From: Synechococcales cyanobacterium CNB
GTDB taxonomy: Bacteria; Planctomycetota; Phycisphaerae; Phycisphaerales; UBA1924
NCBI GenBank assembly: GCA_030263455.1
Contig: SZOZ01000007.1
Coordinates: 163,830 to 227,829 of the forward strand
Direction: 5' to 3'
DNA: 64,000 nucleotides
This document shows, piece by piece, positions 12,215 to 22,377 of this stretch. The position numbers and the translations under genes were made by a program. Numbering within the stretch: the first letter of the stretch is position 1; every line of letters begins with the position of its first letter. A model generated the notes under the pieces. It had not been told where the DNA came from. It made no database searches and saw only the letters and a list, made by a program, of their open reading frames with translations.

Positions 12215-15200
12215 TTGAACCGACCGAGACCAACCGCGACCCGGCTCGCCGGCGTGGTCCTCGTTCTCGGGCTAGCCACGCTCGCCCATGCTCAGGTGCC
12301 CAACCCCGTCTATATGGACGACTCGCCAAGGGCACGCGACGCCCTCGGCCAACTCGACGCCCTGCTCGCCGCAGGCAACCACCCGGAAGCGGTTCGCGCG
12401 CTCCAGCGCCTTCTCGACGAGGACGCAGAACGCGTCATCGAAACCACGCATGACGCCGACCTCCTCGTCAGCGTCCGCCGCCGCGTCCATGAACGTCTCC
12501 TCGCCGACCCGGACCTGCTCGAACGCTACCGCCTCGCCGAGAGCGAGCGCGCAAGGGCCTTGCTCGCCGCAGGCGAAGCGCCCTCGGTCGAACGCTCCCG
12601 CCTGCTCACCCCCGCAGGGTTCGACGCCGCCCTCCTCGTCGCGCGCGAACACCTCGAAGCCGCCCGCTTCGAAGCCGCACGCCTCACGCTCGAACAACTC
12701 GAAACGCACCCCGACCGCGCTTCCGACGCCAGGCGAGCACGCGACGCCGCCCAGGCCCTCGCCCTCGTCGCCTCCTACCTCGACCGGCCCGCGGTCTGGG
12801 CACGCGCAGAGCGCTGGGCTGACGACGCACTCCCCGATCGACGCGCCGTCGCCTGGCCGGAGGCCGCTGGCGTGCGCTCCTACGACCCCACCCAGCCCGG
12901 ACCCGCGATGGACCCCGCCACGCTCCTCCCCACGCCCATGCGCACCGTCGATCTCCGGCCCGGCCGACGCGAGGCCGAACGGCCCGCACGCTCGGGACGC
13001 GGCGGCTCCCTCATCGAGGCACCGTGGCTCTACCCGGCCGTCGTCGGCGACGTCGTCTACATCAGCGACGGACAAGCGATCAGCGCCTGGGACCGCTTCA
13101 CCCTCGCACCGCGCTGGCGCGTCGTGCCTCGCGGCAGCGACGCCGCCGCGATCATGGACGAACCCTTCACCGCACGCCAAGCACGCTTCGCTCGCACCGT
13201 CGAGGACGCCAACGTCGTCGTCGTCGCAGACCGTCTCGCCATCGCCGCCACAGGCATGGCCGCCTCCGGCGGACGCACAGGCGACACCCGCCTCCACGCG
13301 CTCGACCGACGCTCCGGCCGCGTGCTCTGGTCCGTCGCACCCGACGCCCTCGACCCACAACTCGTCGAGGCCACCGTCCGCGGGCCTGCCGTCGTCGAGG
13401 GCGATACCGCGATCGTCTCCCTGCGCAAGTTCCAGCAGTCACGCCGCGTCGTCAGCCTCTATCTCGCCGGCCTCGACGTCGGCACCGGCGAACTGCGATG
13501 GCTCCGACTCCTCGGCAGCGCAGGCTCGCTCGGCTTCCAGACCGTCGGCCGCGCCTCGGACTGGCCGCTCCTCCACGAAGGAATCGTCTACCGCGCAGAC
13601 GAACTCGGCCTCGCCGCCGCCGTCGAGGCCGCCACAGGCCGCGTCGTCTGGGCACGCAGGATGCCCGCCGTCGGACGACAGGGCTACCCCTTCACCCTCC
13701 CCTGGGCGACGAATCAGCCCGTCCCCGACCGCGACACCCTGCTCCTCATCGCCCCGGGTCGGCAGGCCATCCTCCGACTCAACACCCTCACGGGCGCGGT
13801 CCTCGGCGCACGCAACGCCGCTGACCTCGGCGAACCGGACTACCTCGTCCGCATCGGCGACCGCCTCGCCGCTGTCGCCCAGAACCAGATCGCGTTCGTG
13901 CCGCTCGCCGAAACCGAGAGCGCCGCGCCGGCCGTCCTGCGCTTCGGGGAGGACGGCATCGTCGGTCGAGTCGTCGTCTCGGGCGACCGCCTCCTCGCGC
14001 CTGTCCCCGAGGGTGTCGCCGTCATCGACCCGGACGCCCCGAACAACGCCAGGATCGTCCGCCTCGACGCCTCCGGCAACCTCCTCGCCCTGGACAGCCA
14101 GCTCCTCGTCCTCGGCAACGAACGCCTCCACAGCTACCTCGTCTGGGAAGAGGCCGCCCGCGTCCTCAGCGGCCGGATGCAGGAAACGCCCGACGACCCC
14201 GACCCCGCCATCACCTTCGCCGAACTCGCCTACCGCGCCGGAAAACCCGACCGCATCATCGGCGCCTGCGACGCCGCCCTCGCCGCCATCGACCGCAACC
14301 CCGCTTCGGAAGCCAACCGCGCCGCCCGCGAACGCCTCTTCGGCGTCCTGCGCACGATGGTCGAAGCCGCCAGCCGACGCTGGTTCAGCGAGGGCGCGGC
14401 GGACCCCAGCCGACCCGACGCCCCCCCCTCGCCGCGCGACGAGCCGGTCATCGGCGACCTGCGGCTCCTCGAAGACCTCATCGCCCGACTCGGCCGCGTC
14501 GCAGACGCCCCAGAGCAACGCGTCGCACACCTCCTCGCACTCGGACGCCTCCGCGAAGTGCAGAATCGGCACCCACTCGCCGTCGAGGTCTACCAATCCG
14601 TCCTCGCCGACGCCGCTCTCGCAGGCGCAGCCTGGACCGGCCCCACCCTCAGCGTCCGCGCCGATGTCGAAGCCTCCAGGCGCGTCCGACGAATCGCCAC
14701 CGAACGCGGCATGGCCCTCTACGCCCCGTTCGAGAACGAGGCCGCGCAGCGACTCGCCGGGACCAACGACCCCGGCTCCCTCGAGGCCATCGCCAGGCGC
14801 TTCCCCATGGCCGAGGCCGCCGCACGCGCGTGGCTCCGCGCCGCGGAGACGCACGAGCGCGCAGGCCGCGCTCCCGCCGCCACCGCCGCCCTCGAAGCCG
14901 GAATCGAAGTCCTCGAAGCCCGCGCCGCCGCTGGCTCAGCGCCCGACCGCTCGCTCCTCGGCGAACTCGCCGGAAGGCTCGTGACCACCCTCGTCCGCTC
15001 CGGACGCTACGACTCCGCCGCGGACCGCCTCGCCTCGCTCGCGGCGAGGCACGCGCGCCTCGCCCTCACCACCGCCGGCACACCCATCGACGCCGAGTCG
15101 ATACGCGCCGAACTCCTCGGACGACGCGAATCCGCGCGCCGACTCCCCGCCATCGGCGCGTCCGTCCAACGCGACTCCGTGCAGGCCCTGCGCGGTTGGT

Positions 15201-16447
15201 CCATCCTCCGCCCGCTGGTGCGCGACGGCGCGCACCGCGACGCGGGTGGCGCGCTCCTCGCCTCGCCTGAACGCAGCGCGGTCTCGCTCTGGACACCCGA
15301 CCCCACCGGCCCGGGACTCGTCCAACGCTGGGAAGCCACCCTCAACGCAGTCCCCACGCTCCTCCGCATGGACCACGACGCCGCCGTCGTCTACGTCCCC
15401 GGCGATTCCGGAGGCACGTTCGCCCGTCTCTCCGCCGCCGACGGCGCGGTCGCCTGGCAGACCCAGCCCGTTGCCGACCTCCTCGCAGGCAAGGCCGACG
15501 GTGCCCTGGCCGACGACGTCCTCACCGAAACACCCCTCGACGGGCCGGTACGCTACAGCGACCTCCTCGTCGCGCTCGACGAGCAGACGCTCGCCGTCGT
15601 CACCCGCAGCGGCGCGGTCGCCGTCGTCGACCTCGCGACGGGACGCACGCTCTGGACTGCCCGCACCGACGCCATGGTCGTCCACGACGCCGACGCCGCC
15701 GCGGGGCTGCTCGCCATCGGCGGCGCGGGACGACGCGCCGACGAGGCCGCCGAACCCGAACCCGTCCTCGCCGTCTACGACCTCCGCACAGGCCTCCTCC
15801 TCAACCGCATCGGCGACGTCGTCGGACGCGTCCGCTGGGTCCGCGTCACCCCGCGCGGCCGGCTCATCGCGGGACTGGAACGCGGCATCCTCTCCCTCAC
15901 CCCCCCCGCCGCCGACTTCGACTGGATCGCCACCGACGAAGCCGCACAGGTTTCCGCCGGCGCATGGACGCTCGACGACCGCCTCTTCCTCCTCACCGCG
16001 GAGGGCGACCTGCGCCTCGGCTCCGTCTCCACCGGCCGCTTCCGCGAGATGCCCCTCGAAACACGCAATCGCGTCGAGCCGGCCGCCAATGCCGACCTCG
16101 CCCCACTCGGCGACCTCGCCCTCTTCGGCTCGACCCGAGGGCTGGTCGTCTTCGGCGAGGCGGCTCGCCTCGTCGGCGCGGACGCCCTCGACGGCTCCGT
16201 CCGCTTCGTCACGCCCGCCCTCGGCTCGCCTCACTCCGTCGCCGTCGAAACGCGCGGCACGCCCGATCCGGAAGGACGCGGCTCCACCCACGCCGTGATG
16301 ATCTTCGAGTCGCAGACCGGCCGCCTCGTGGCGACCGAGCGCGTGCTCCTCGGCGCTCCCCCGCGACGCGTCGCCCTCGTCGAGGGACGCATCCTCCTCA
16401 CCGCAGGCCAGACGACACTCGTCCTCCCGACGCCCCCGGGCCGGTGA
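12215..16447 (+). CDS. Very large secreted PQQ-type beta-propeller protein
   Basis: Predicted 1410-residue exported protein. TTG 12215 is chosen because GGGAGG lies 8 nt upstream and because translation from it gives a textbook signal peptide (N-R-P-R basic start, VVLVLGLATLAHA core, cleavage before QVPNP). No ATG fits. The N-terminal 200 residues are helical with TPR character (LDALLAAGNHPEAVRALQRLL). Residues from about 260 to 640 carry PQQ/BamB-type propeller blades (VVYISDGQAISAWDRFTLAPRWRV; LHALDRRSGRVLWSV; AAVEAATGRVVWARRM). A second helical block (about 660-1000) is TPR-like, and a second propeller (1020-1390) repeats the pattern (FARLSAADGAVAWQTQ; VAVVDLATGRTLWTAR; VFGEAARLVGADALDGSVRFV). 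Such proteins are typical of planctomycetes. Function is unknown; scaffolding or protein-complex assembly in the periplasm is a guess. Confidence 0.82.
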   Translation: MNRPRPTATRLAGVVLVLGLATLAHAQVPNPVYMDDSPRARDALGQLDALLAAGNHPEAVRALQRLLDEDAERVIETTHDADLLVSVRRRVHERLLADPDLLERYRLAESERARALLAAGEAPSVERSRLLTPAGFDAALLVAREHLEAARFEAARLTLEQLETHPDRASDARRARDAAQALALVASYLDRPAVWARAERWADDALPDRRAVAWPEAAGVRSYDPTQPGPAMDPATLLPTPMRTVDLRPGRREAERPARSGRGGSLIEAPWLYPAVVGDVVYISDGQAISAWDRFTLAPRWRVVPRGSDAAAIMDEPFTARQARFARTVEDANVVVVADRLAIAATGMAASGGRTGDTRLHALDRRSGRVLWSVAPDALDPQLVEATVRGPAVVEGDTAIVSLRKFQQSRRVVSLYLAGLDVGTGELRWLRLLGSAGSLGFQTVGRASDWPLLHEGIVYRADELGLAAAVEAATGRVVWARRMPAVGRQGYPFTLPWATNQPVPDRDTLLLIAPGRQAILRLNTLTGAVLGARNAADLGEPDYLVRIGDRLAAVAQNQIAFVPLAETESAAPAVLRFGEDGIVGRVVVSGDRLLAPVPEGVAVIDPDAPNNARIVRLDASGNLLALDSQLLVLGNERLHSYLVWEEAARVLSGRMQETPDDPDPAITFAELAYRAGKPDRIIGACDAALAAIDRNPASEANRAARERLFGVLRTMVEAASRRWFSEGAADPSRPDAPPSPRDEPVIGDLRLLEDLIARLGRVADAPEQRVAHLLALGRLREVQNRHPLAVEVYQSVLADAALAGAAWTGPTLSVRADVEASRRVRRIATERGMALYAPFENEAAQRLAGTNDPGSLEAIARRFPMAEAAARAWLRAAETHERAGRAPAATAALEAGIEVLEARAAAGSAPDRSLLGELAGRLVTTLVRSGRYDSAADRLASLAARHARLALTTAGTPIDAESIRAELLGRRESARRLPAIGASVQRDSVQALRGWSILRPLVRDGAHRDAGGALLASPERSAVSLWTPDPTGPGLVQRWEATLNAVPTLLRMDHDAAVVYVPGDSGGTFARLSAADGAVAWQTQPVADLLAGKADGALADDVLTETPLDGPVRYSDLLVALDEQTLAVVTRSGAVAVVDLATGRTLWTARTDAMVVHDADAAAGLLAIGGAGRRADEAAEPEPVLAVYDLRTGLLLNRIGDVVGRVRWVRVTPRGRLIAGLERGILSLTPPAADFDWIATDEAAQVSAGAWTLDDRLFLLTAEGDLRLGSVSTGRFREMPLETRNRVEPAANADLAPLGDLALFGSTRGLVVFGEAARLVGADALDGSVRFVTPALGSPHSVAVETRGTPDPEGRGSTHAVMIFESQTGRLVATERVLLGAPPRRVALVEGRILLTAGQTTLVLPTPPGR

Positions 16448-16526
16448 ACGCGGCCACGTCCACGCCGGTCGCCACGCCGCGTGCTGCACGAACCGCTCCT
16501 TCGCCTCCGCCTCCACGATGGCCACG

Positions 16527-16987
16527 TCAGTCCGTCACGCTCGACGGCTCGCGCCCGTGCTCCATCGCCTCGATCTTGCTGATGCGCCTCGCGTGCCGGC
16601 CCCCGTCGAAGGGCGTCCGCAGAAAGACATCGACGATCTTCTCGATCAGTCGCACGCCGAGCAGATCACCGGAGAGGCAGATCACGTTCGCGTCGTTGTG
16701 CGAGCGGCAGAGTTGGGCCGTGAGCTCGTCGTGCACGACCGCCGCCCGCACGCCCGGCACCTTGTTGGCCGCGATGCTCATCCCGATGCCCGTCCCGCAG
16801 ATCAGCACACCGCGCTCCGCCTGCCCCGAAGCGACGGCACGCGCGACAAGCCACGCAGGCTCCGGATAGTCGCACACCTCGCCGCCGCAGTCGCCCAGGA
16901 GCTGCACCTCGTGCCCCTCGCCGGAAAGCTTGGCAAGAAGCGTGCGCACGGCGGCGTGCCCGCGGTGGTCCGCGCCAAGCGCGATCT

Positions 16988-16991
<4 letters not shown>
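16527..16991 (-). CDS. rpiB: Ribose 5-phosphate isomerase B
   Basis: Interconverts ribose 5-phosphate and ribulose 5-phosphate in the non-oxidative pentose phosphate pathway. The 154 residues are of normal length. The sequence begins IALGADHRGHAAV (D-H-R-G motif of the phosphate/substrate site) and contains YPEPAWLVARAV near 43, GVLICGTGIGMSIAANKVPGVRAAV near 65 (catalytic Cys in CGTGIG) and SRHNDANV-like CRSHNDANVICLSGD near 100. The ATG overlaps the TGA of the upstream Sua5/phosphatase gene (ATGA, 16988-16991), so the two are translationally coupled. In Bacillus subtilis the genes for Sua5, YwlE and RpiB are likewise close together, so this grouping appears conserved. An alternative allose-phosphate isomerase activity is known for some RpiB enzymes and cannot be excluded. 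Confidence 0.93.
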
Positions 16992-18115
<1,124 letters not shown>

Positions 18116-18146
18116 CTTCTGAGTATGCCCGAGAACCAGGCCCCGA

Positions 18147-18521
18147 TCAATCGCCGTCCGCACATTGCACCGACACGCCGCACGATTCCTCCCGCCGGCG
18201 CCGCGATGCAATCCGGGCATACATCCGGCCACCGACCCACGAAACACCCGGAACATGCAGCAACACGCCGGGGATTAGACCGAGCGGTGTCAGCATCAGG
18301 GCGCGACGAACCGCTGGAAACCCGACCAGAACCCTCCCATCGGAAGTTCTCATCGGCATCCCGCCGAGGGCGACATCCGCAGGAACCGGGAGCTCCGTCG
18401 GGCCGACCTGGGTCATGTCCACAAACTCAAGCCGGCGCAGCCAGTCCAGCCGGCGGAGCCACCGCGAAGTCCGTCGGCACACCCCGCACCCGCCGTCGTA
18501 ATAACACGTCTCCCGTGCCAC
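18147..18521 (-). CDS. DUF393 (DCC-family) thiol-disulfide oxidoreductase-like protein
   Basis: A small protein of the DCC/DUF393 family. The hallmark is YYDGGCGVCRRTSRWL, where D-G-x-C-x2-C sits at the start of a thioredoxin-like fold, followed by a helix and FVDMTQVGP. Later conserved features are MRTSDGRVLVGFPAVRRAL and a hydrophobic stretch LTPLGLIPGVLLHVPGVSWVGGRMYARIA, which is the usual membrane-facing helix before a YxxIA tail. Substrates are unknown; disulfide exchange is inferred from the CxxC. A GTG at 18521 (124 residues) is favoured because AAGAAT ends 5 nt upstream and the domain begins right there. The ATG at 18596 would give 149 residues with an untypical N-terminus. It lies 31 nt before the Sua5-fusion gene and may share its transcript. 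Confidence 0.75.
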   Translation of the reverse strand: MARETCYYDGGCGVCRRTSRWLRRLDWLRRLEFVDMTQVGPTELPVPADVALGGMPMRTSDGRVLVGFPAVRRALMLTPLGLIPGVLLHVPGVSWVGGRMYARIASRRRREESCGVSVQCADGD

Positions 18522-18534
18522 GCCGGATTCTTGC

Positions 18535-18562
18535 GCCGGACCGAGGGTCCGGCCCGTAGAAT
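18535..18562 (+). promoter_or_regulatory. Hairpin and TAGAAT element upstream of the pseudopilin gene
   Basis: GCCGGACC and GGTCCGGC (18535-18553, 3-nt loop) form a tight stem directly followed by TAGAAT (18557-18562), a candidate -10 element. If it is used, the pseudopilin mRNA would have a leader of about 125 nt. No good -35 is placed at 17 nt, so this is tentative. Confidence 0.3.
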
Positions 18563-18691
18563 CCACCGCGTGTCCGCCTGCCGGGAGCAACAGCATCCCG
18601 GCGGCGGACGAACAGGAAGGCAGAGGCCCGCCCCCGCGGCGGGCGTCGCTGCGCGTCCCCGAGCCGGGGCCGCCCGCCGAGGGAGTCGATC

Positions 18692-19753
18692 ATGCCGAGC
18701 CGCAGAGCCTTCACCCTGATCGAACTGCTCGTCGTCATCGCAATCATCGCCATCCTGCTGGCGATCATCATCCCAGCGCTCGGCGGCGCGCGCACCGTCG
18801 CGCGACGCACCGCCACCCACGCCCTGATGACCGATCTCGCGAACGCCATCACCCAGTTCGGCCAGGACAACAGCGGACGATTGCCGGGCTACTTCACACA
18901 GCAGACCCTCGGACGCAACCCGCAGGGCCAGGGGCTGACCGTCCTCGAAAATGCCATGATCGAGCTCGCCGGCACCCGACAGATCACCTCCACCTCCGCG
19001 CTCGGACAGCCGGGCGGCGCGCCCGGCGAGAGCGTCGTCCTCCAGGGCGTCAAGCCCGAGGGCGTCCAGGTCAACCCCGACCTCGCGGGCGTGGGCGATG
19101 ACGTGTACTTCGTCCCGCCGGCGCGGAACTACGTGGCGCAGCCGATCGGCAAGCAGGCAGGCAAGCCCGGCGCAACCGCACCAGAGGGCGAGAAGCAACT
19201 CCCCGACCTCGTTGACTTCTTCGGCAGCCCGATCCTCCTCTGGATCGAAGACGAGTCCGCCCCGCGCGCCACCACCACCGCCGCCGAGTTCGCCGCCGCT
19301 GAGTACAGACCCAGCGCGCAGCATCCGTCGCGATTCTATTGGCGCGCCAACCAGGGCTTCCTCTCCTCCACAAGCCTCGGCAAAATCGGCAAGGACCAGA
19401 CCGTCGAGAGCCTCATCGGCGCCGCAAACCCAAACAACGAAGTCGTCCAGTCCCTCATCGGCCTCCTCGGCGACCCGAAGGGACCGACGCCCGCCAACTA
19501 CGACCAGAACACCGTCCTCCCAGGCTCGCCGCGCGGACGGTTCGTCATCCACTCCCCCGGCGCGGACGGCGTCTTCCTCGGACGCAAGGACCGCGGCGGG
19601 CGGCGGCTCCCCTCCGGCGACCCCACACTCAAGTACGCTTGGAACTTCTACGTCCCAGGCTCCGGCACCAAGTACACCGACAGCAAGGGCGCGATCACCA
19701 TCGAGGACGTCCTCGACGGCTTCGACGACATCGTCCTCCCCGGCGGCAACTGA
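18692..19753 (+). CDS. Type II/IV pseudopilin-like protein (prepilin N-terminus)
   Basis: A 353-residue protein with a class III signal: MPSRRAFTLIELLVVIAIIAILLAIIIPAL. A prepilin peptidase would cut before Phe and methylate it. The residue before the cut is Ala rather than the usual Gly, a variant seen in many planctomycete pseudopilins. Glu at +5 of the mature protein is present. After the hydrophobic helix comes an amphipathic helix (ALMTDLANAITQFGQDN), then a globular C-terminus of about 270 residues, rich in Pro/Asp, ending IEDVLDGFDDIVLPGGN. The last segment resembles the 'YDDIVS' ending of planctomycete type II secretion pseudopilins. A purine-rich GAGGGAG lies 8 nt before the ATG. The assembly platform genes are not here, so the machine served is unknown. 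Confidence 0.85.
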   Translation: MPSRRAFTLIELLVVIAIIAILLAIIIPALGGARTVARRTATHALMTDLANAITQFGQDNSGRLPGYFTQQTLGRNPQGQGLTVLENAMIELAGTRQITSTSALGQPGGAPGESVVLQGVKPEGVQVNPDLAGVGDDVYFVPPARNYVAQPIGKQAGKPGATAPEGEKQLPDLVDFFGSPILLWIEDESAPRATTTAAEFAAAEYRPSAQHPSRFYWRANQGFLSSTSLGKIGKDQTVESLIGAANPNNEVVQSLIGLLGDPKGPTPANYDQNTVLPGSPRGRFVIHSPGADGVFLGRKDRGGRRLPSGDPTLKYAWNFYVPGSGTKYTDSKGAITIEDVLDGFDDIVLPGGN

Positions 19754-19786
19754 CCCGACCCGCGCCTCGCCGACTCCTTCCGATTC

Positions 19787-19815
19787 TTGACGGATCACCC
19801 CACGCCCGCGACGCT
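19787..19815 (+). promoter_or_regulatory. Candidate promoter of comEC
   Basis: TTGACG (19787-19792), a 17-nt spacer and GACGCT (19810-19815), the latter ending 5 nt before the ATG. The -35 is 5/6 to consensus while the -10 keeps only A2 and T6. The geometry again implies a leaderless mRNA. Confidence 0.4.
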
Positions 19816-19820
19816 GTGCC

Positions 19821-22370
19821 ATGCTCGCAGGGGTCGATCCGCTCGCGCCTCGGACAGGTCCAGCACCGCCCGCTCGCGCGCGCGCCCTCGCCGCGTTCGC
19901 ATCCATCGCCCTCGGCATGATCGCCGCACGGGAGTGCGCGCCGCTCGCCCTGCCCGCGCCGGTCTGGTTCGGCGTCGCGTGCGCAGCCGCCGCGGCCTCG
20001 CTCCTCCTCCGCCGACGCGCGTGCGCGTTCGCTCTCATCGCCGGCGCCATCGCATTCGGCGCAGGGTGGTTCACGCTCCGCATCCTCGAAACCCCGCCGG
20101 ACAGCCTGCGCGCCCTCCTCCCCACCGACGACGGAACAGCGCCGACGATCGGCGTCGAACTCGAAGGCGTCGTCCTCGACGATCCGAGGCGGGCTCGCTC
20201 CTCACCCGGCAGGCTCGCCAACTTCGCTTTCTCCGGCGAGCCGGCATGGACCTTCCGCCTCCGCACTGACACCGCCTACGCCGAACACGGCCCGGTGCGC
20301 GCCTCCGGCGTCGTCAGGGTCGCCGTCGTCGGGGGCACGGGCGAAGACATTCGTGCCGGCTCGCGCGCCCGCGTCACCGGGAGGCTCTCCCCCGTCCCGC
20401 GCCCACTGAACCCGGGTGAGCCCGACTCTCGCTTGTGGGCGGCGCAACGCAACGAGGCCGGCAGGCTCCGAGTCCCGGACCCTTCGCTCGTGCGCCACGA
20501 ACCCACCCTGCCCGGCGCGATCCCCGCGGCCGAGGCGTGGTGGCTGCGCACACGCGCCGCGATGCACGGCCGCGCCTTCCGCGTCCTCAAGGGCAATGAA
20601 ACCGACGACCCCGCGCCGGGACGCACGCTCATGCTCGCTCTCCTCCTCGGCGAGGACGAGGGCACGCTGCGCCCGCTGCGCGACGCCTTCGCACGCCAAG
20701 GACTCTCGCACCTCCTCGCCATCAGCGGGTTCCACCTCACCATCATGGCGGCCGTCGCGCTCTCCACGGTCCGACTCACCGGCGAGCGCGGACGCCTCGA
20801 ACCCCTCATCGTCGGCGTGCTGGTCGCCCTCTACATGACCGTCGTGCCCGCGAACGCCCCGGTCCTCCGCGCGGGCTGGATGATCCTCCTCCTCCTCGCC
20901 GCCGAGGCGGCCGGAAGACGCTACGACCGCCTCGCCGTCCTCACCTGGATCGCCTCAGCGATGATCCTCGCACGCCCCATGGACCTCTGGTCCCTCGGCT
21001 TCCAACTCAGCTTCGGCCTGACCGGCACCCTGATCTGGCTCGCTCCGACCGCACACGCCCGCCTCTTCGGTGCCCTCCGCACCGGCCCACACGACCCGCC
21101 CGACGCCCTCGGGCCGCGCTGGTGGGCGGAAAAGGCCAGGGGACTCGTCTCCGTGAGCCTCCTCTGCTGGGCGGCCGCACTGCCCACCATCGCCCATGCC
21201 GTCGGCGTCGTCAGCCCCCTCGCGGTCCTCTGCACCGTCGTTCTGGTGCCCGTCGTGCTTGCGCTGCTCTTCGCGGGCTACGCCGTCCTCACGCTCGGCG
21301 CTGTTCTGCCGTCCGCGGCCGCGTGGGCAGCCGACGGCGTGCAACGCATCGGCGACGCCGCCGCGTGGATCGTCGAGCGCTTCGACGACGTGCCCGGCAC
21401 CGCGCTCTACACGCCGCGACTCTCCCTCACGCTCACCCTCGCCGCGACCACGCTCGTCCTCTACTGGTTCGCGCGCGGCCACCTGCGCGACCGCTTCGCA
21501 TGGGCAGCCGCCGCAGCCCTCGCCCTGTGGACCGCCGCAGAAGCGTTCAACCGAACTTCGCTCCACGCCGACACGCTCCTTCGCATCGACGCGATCGCCG
21601 TCGGCGACGGGACGTGCCTCCTCCTGCGCTCGGGACGCGACGCCCTGCTCTGGGACTGCGGCTCGACGGACCCCGGGATGGGCGTCATCGACATCCCACG
21701 CGCCCTGCGCCGCCTCGGCGCCCACCGCGTTCCCGCCGTCATCATCACGCACCCCGACTACGACCACTACTCCGCACTCCCGGACGCCGCCCGCCCGCTC
21801 GGCGTGCGCGAACTCCTCGTCGGACAGCGGACACACGAACGGGCACGCGCCCAGCGCGTCGGCCCGCTCCGCACGACATACGACACCCTCGCGACGCGCG
21901 GCACACGGGTGCGCGTCGTCGGCGCGGGCGACACCATCACCCTCGGGCACGCCACCGTCCGATTCATCGCACCACCGGACGGAGCGGGATACCTCGCCGA
22001 CAACGATCACTCCCTCATCGCGTTCGTGGAGGCACGAACCGACCACGGCTCGACGGTGCGCGCTCTGCTCACGGGAGACGCGGGACCCGCCGCCCTTGCC
22101 GCTCTCCTCGCCCCACACGCGGACCTGCGCGCGAACGTGCTCGAACTCCCCCACCACGGCAGCCACAACCCGCAGGCCCGCGCGCTCGTGGCCGCCTCGA
22201 ACCCCGCCGTCGTGCTGCAATCGACCGGGCCGTCTCGCGTCAACGACCCCCGATGGACGCCCGAGCACGCAGGACGCGCCTGGCTCGTGACCGCCGCCCA
22301 CGGCGCCGCATGGACCGAGCTGCGCCGCGACGGCACGGTACGCCACGGCGCAACGCATACGGCGAGATGA
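19821..22370 (+). CDS. comEC: ComEC/Rec2-family DNA uptake channel
   Basis: An 849-residue inner-membrane protein that moves single-stranded DNA into the cytoplasm during natural transformation. The N-terminus has paired hydrophobic helices (about residues 15-75) followed by an OB-like soluble part (to about 255). The Competence domain proper starts with LLLGEDEGTLRPLRDAFARQGLSHLLAISGFHLTIMAAV near 275 (the ISGxH signature) and runs through about eight helices to residue 560. The C-terminal metallo-beta-lactamase domain has GDGTCLLLRSG near 595, ITHPDYDHYSAL with H-x-D-x-D-H at about 644, LLTGDAG near 755 and LELPHHGSHN near 775. All metal ligands are present, so a degraded domain is not indicated. 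Length is slightly above typical. It follows the pseudopilin gene by 67 nt and ends 7 nt from the convergent membrane-protein gene. Confidence 0.94.
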   Translation: MLAGVDPLAPRTGPAPPARARALAAFASIALGMIAARECAPLALPAPVWFGVACAAAAASLLLRRRACAFALIAGAIAFGAGWFTLRILETPPDSLRALLPTDDGTAPTIGVELEGVVLDDPRRARSSPGRLANFAFSGEPAWTFRLRTDTAYAEHGPVRASGVVRVAVVGGTGEDIRAGSRARVTGRLSPVPRPLNPGEPDSRLWAAQRNEAGRLRVPDPSLVRHEPTLPGAIPAAEAWWLRTRAAMHGRAFRVLKGNETDDPAPGRTLMLALLLGEDEGTLRPLRDAFARQGLSHLLAISGFHLTIMAAVALSTVRLTGERGRLEPLIVGVLVALYMTVVPANAPVLRAGWMILLLLAAEAAGRRYDRLAVLTWIASAMILARPMDLWSLGFQLSFGLTGTLIWLAPTAHARLFGALRTGPHDPPDALGPRWWAEKARGLVSVSLLCWAAALPTIAHAVGVVSPLAVLCTVVLVPVVLALLFAGYAVLTLGAVLPSAAAWAADGVQRIGDAAAWIVERFDDVPGTALYTPRLSLTLTLAATTLVLYWFARGHLRDRFAWAAAAALALWTAAEAFNRTSLHADTLLRIDAIAVGDGTCLLLRSGRDALLWDCGSTDPGMGVIDIPRALRRLGAHRVPAVIITHPDYDHYSALPDAARPLGVRELLVGQRTHERARAQRVGPLRTTYDTLATRGTRVRVVGAGDTITLGHATVRFIAPPDGAGYLADNDHSLIAFVEARTDHGSTVRALLTGDAGPAALAALLAPHADLRANVLELPHHGSHNPQARALVAASNPAVVLQSTGPSRVNDPRWTPEHAGRAWLVTAAHGAAWTELRRDGTVRHGATHTAR

Positions 22371-22377
22371 CGCAGAC

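Noticed and set aside
14936..16525. Minus-strand frame starting MAIVEAEAKERFVQHAAWRP just after rpiB
   Set aside because: The first residues look protein-like, but the frame continues as the antisense of the PQQ gene and has no motif or ribosome site.
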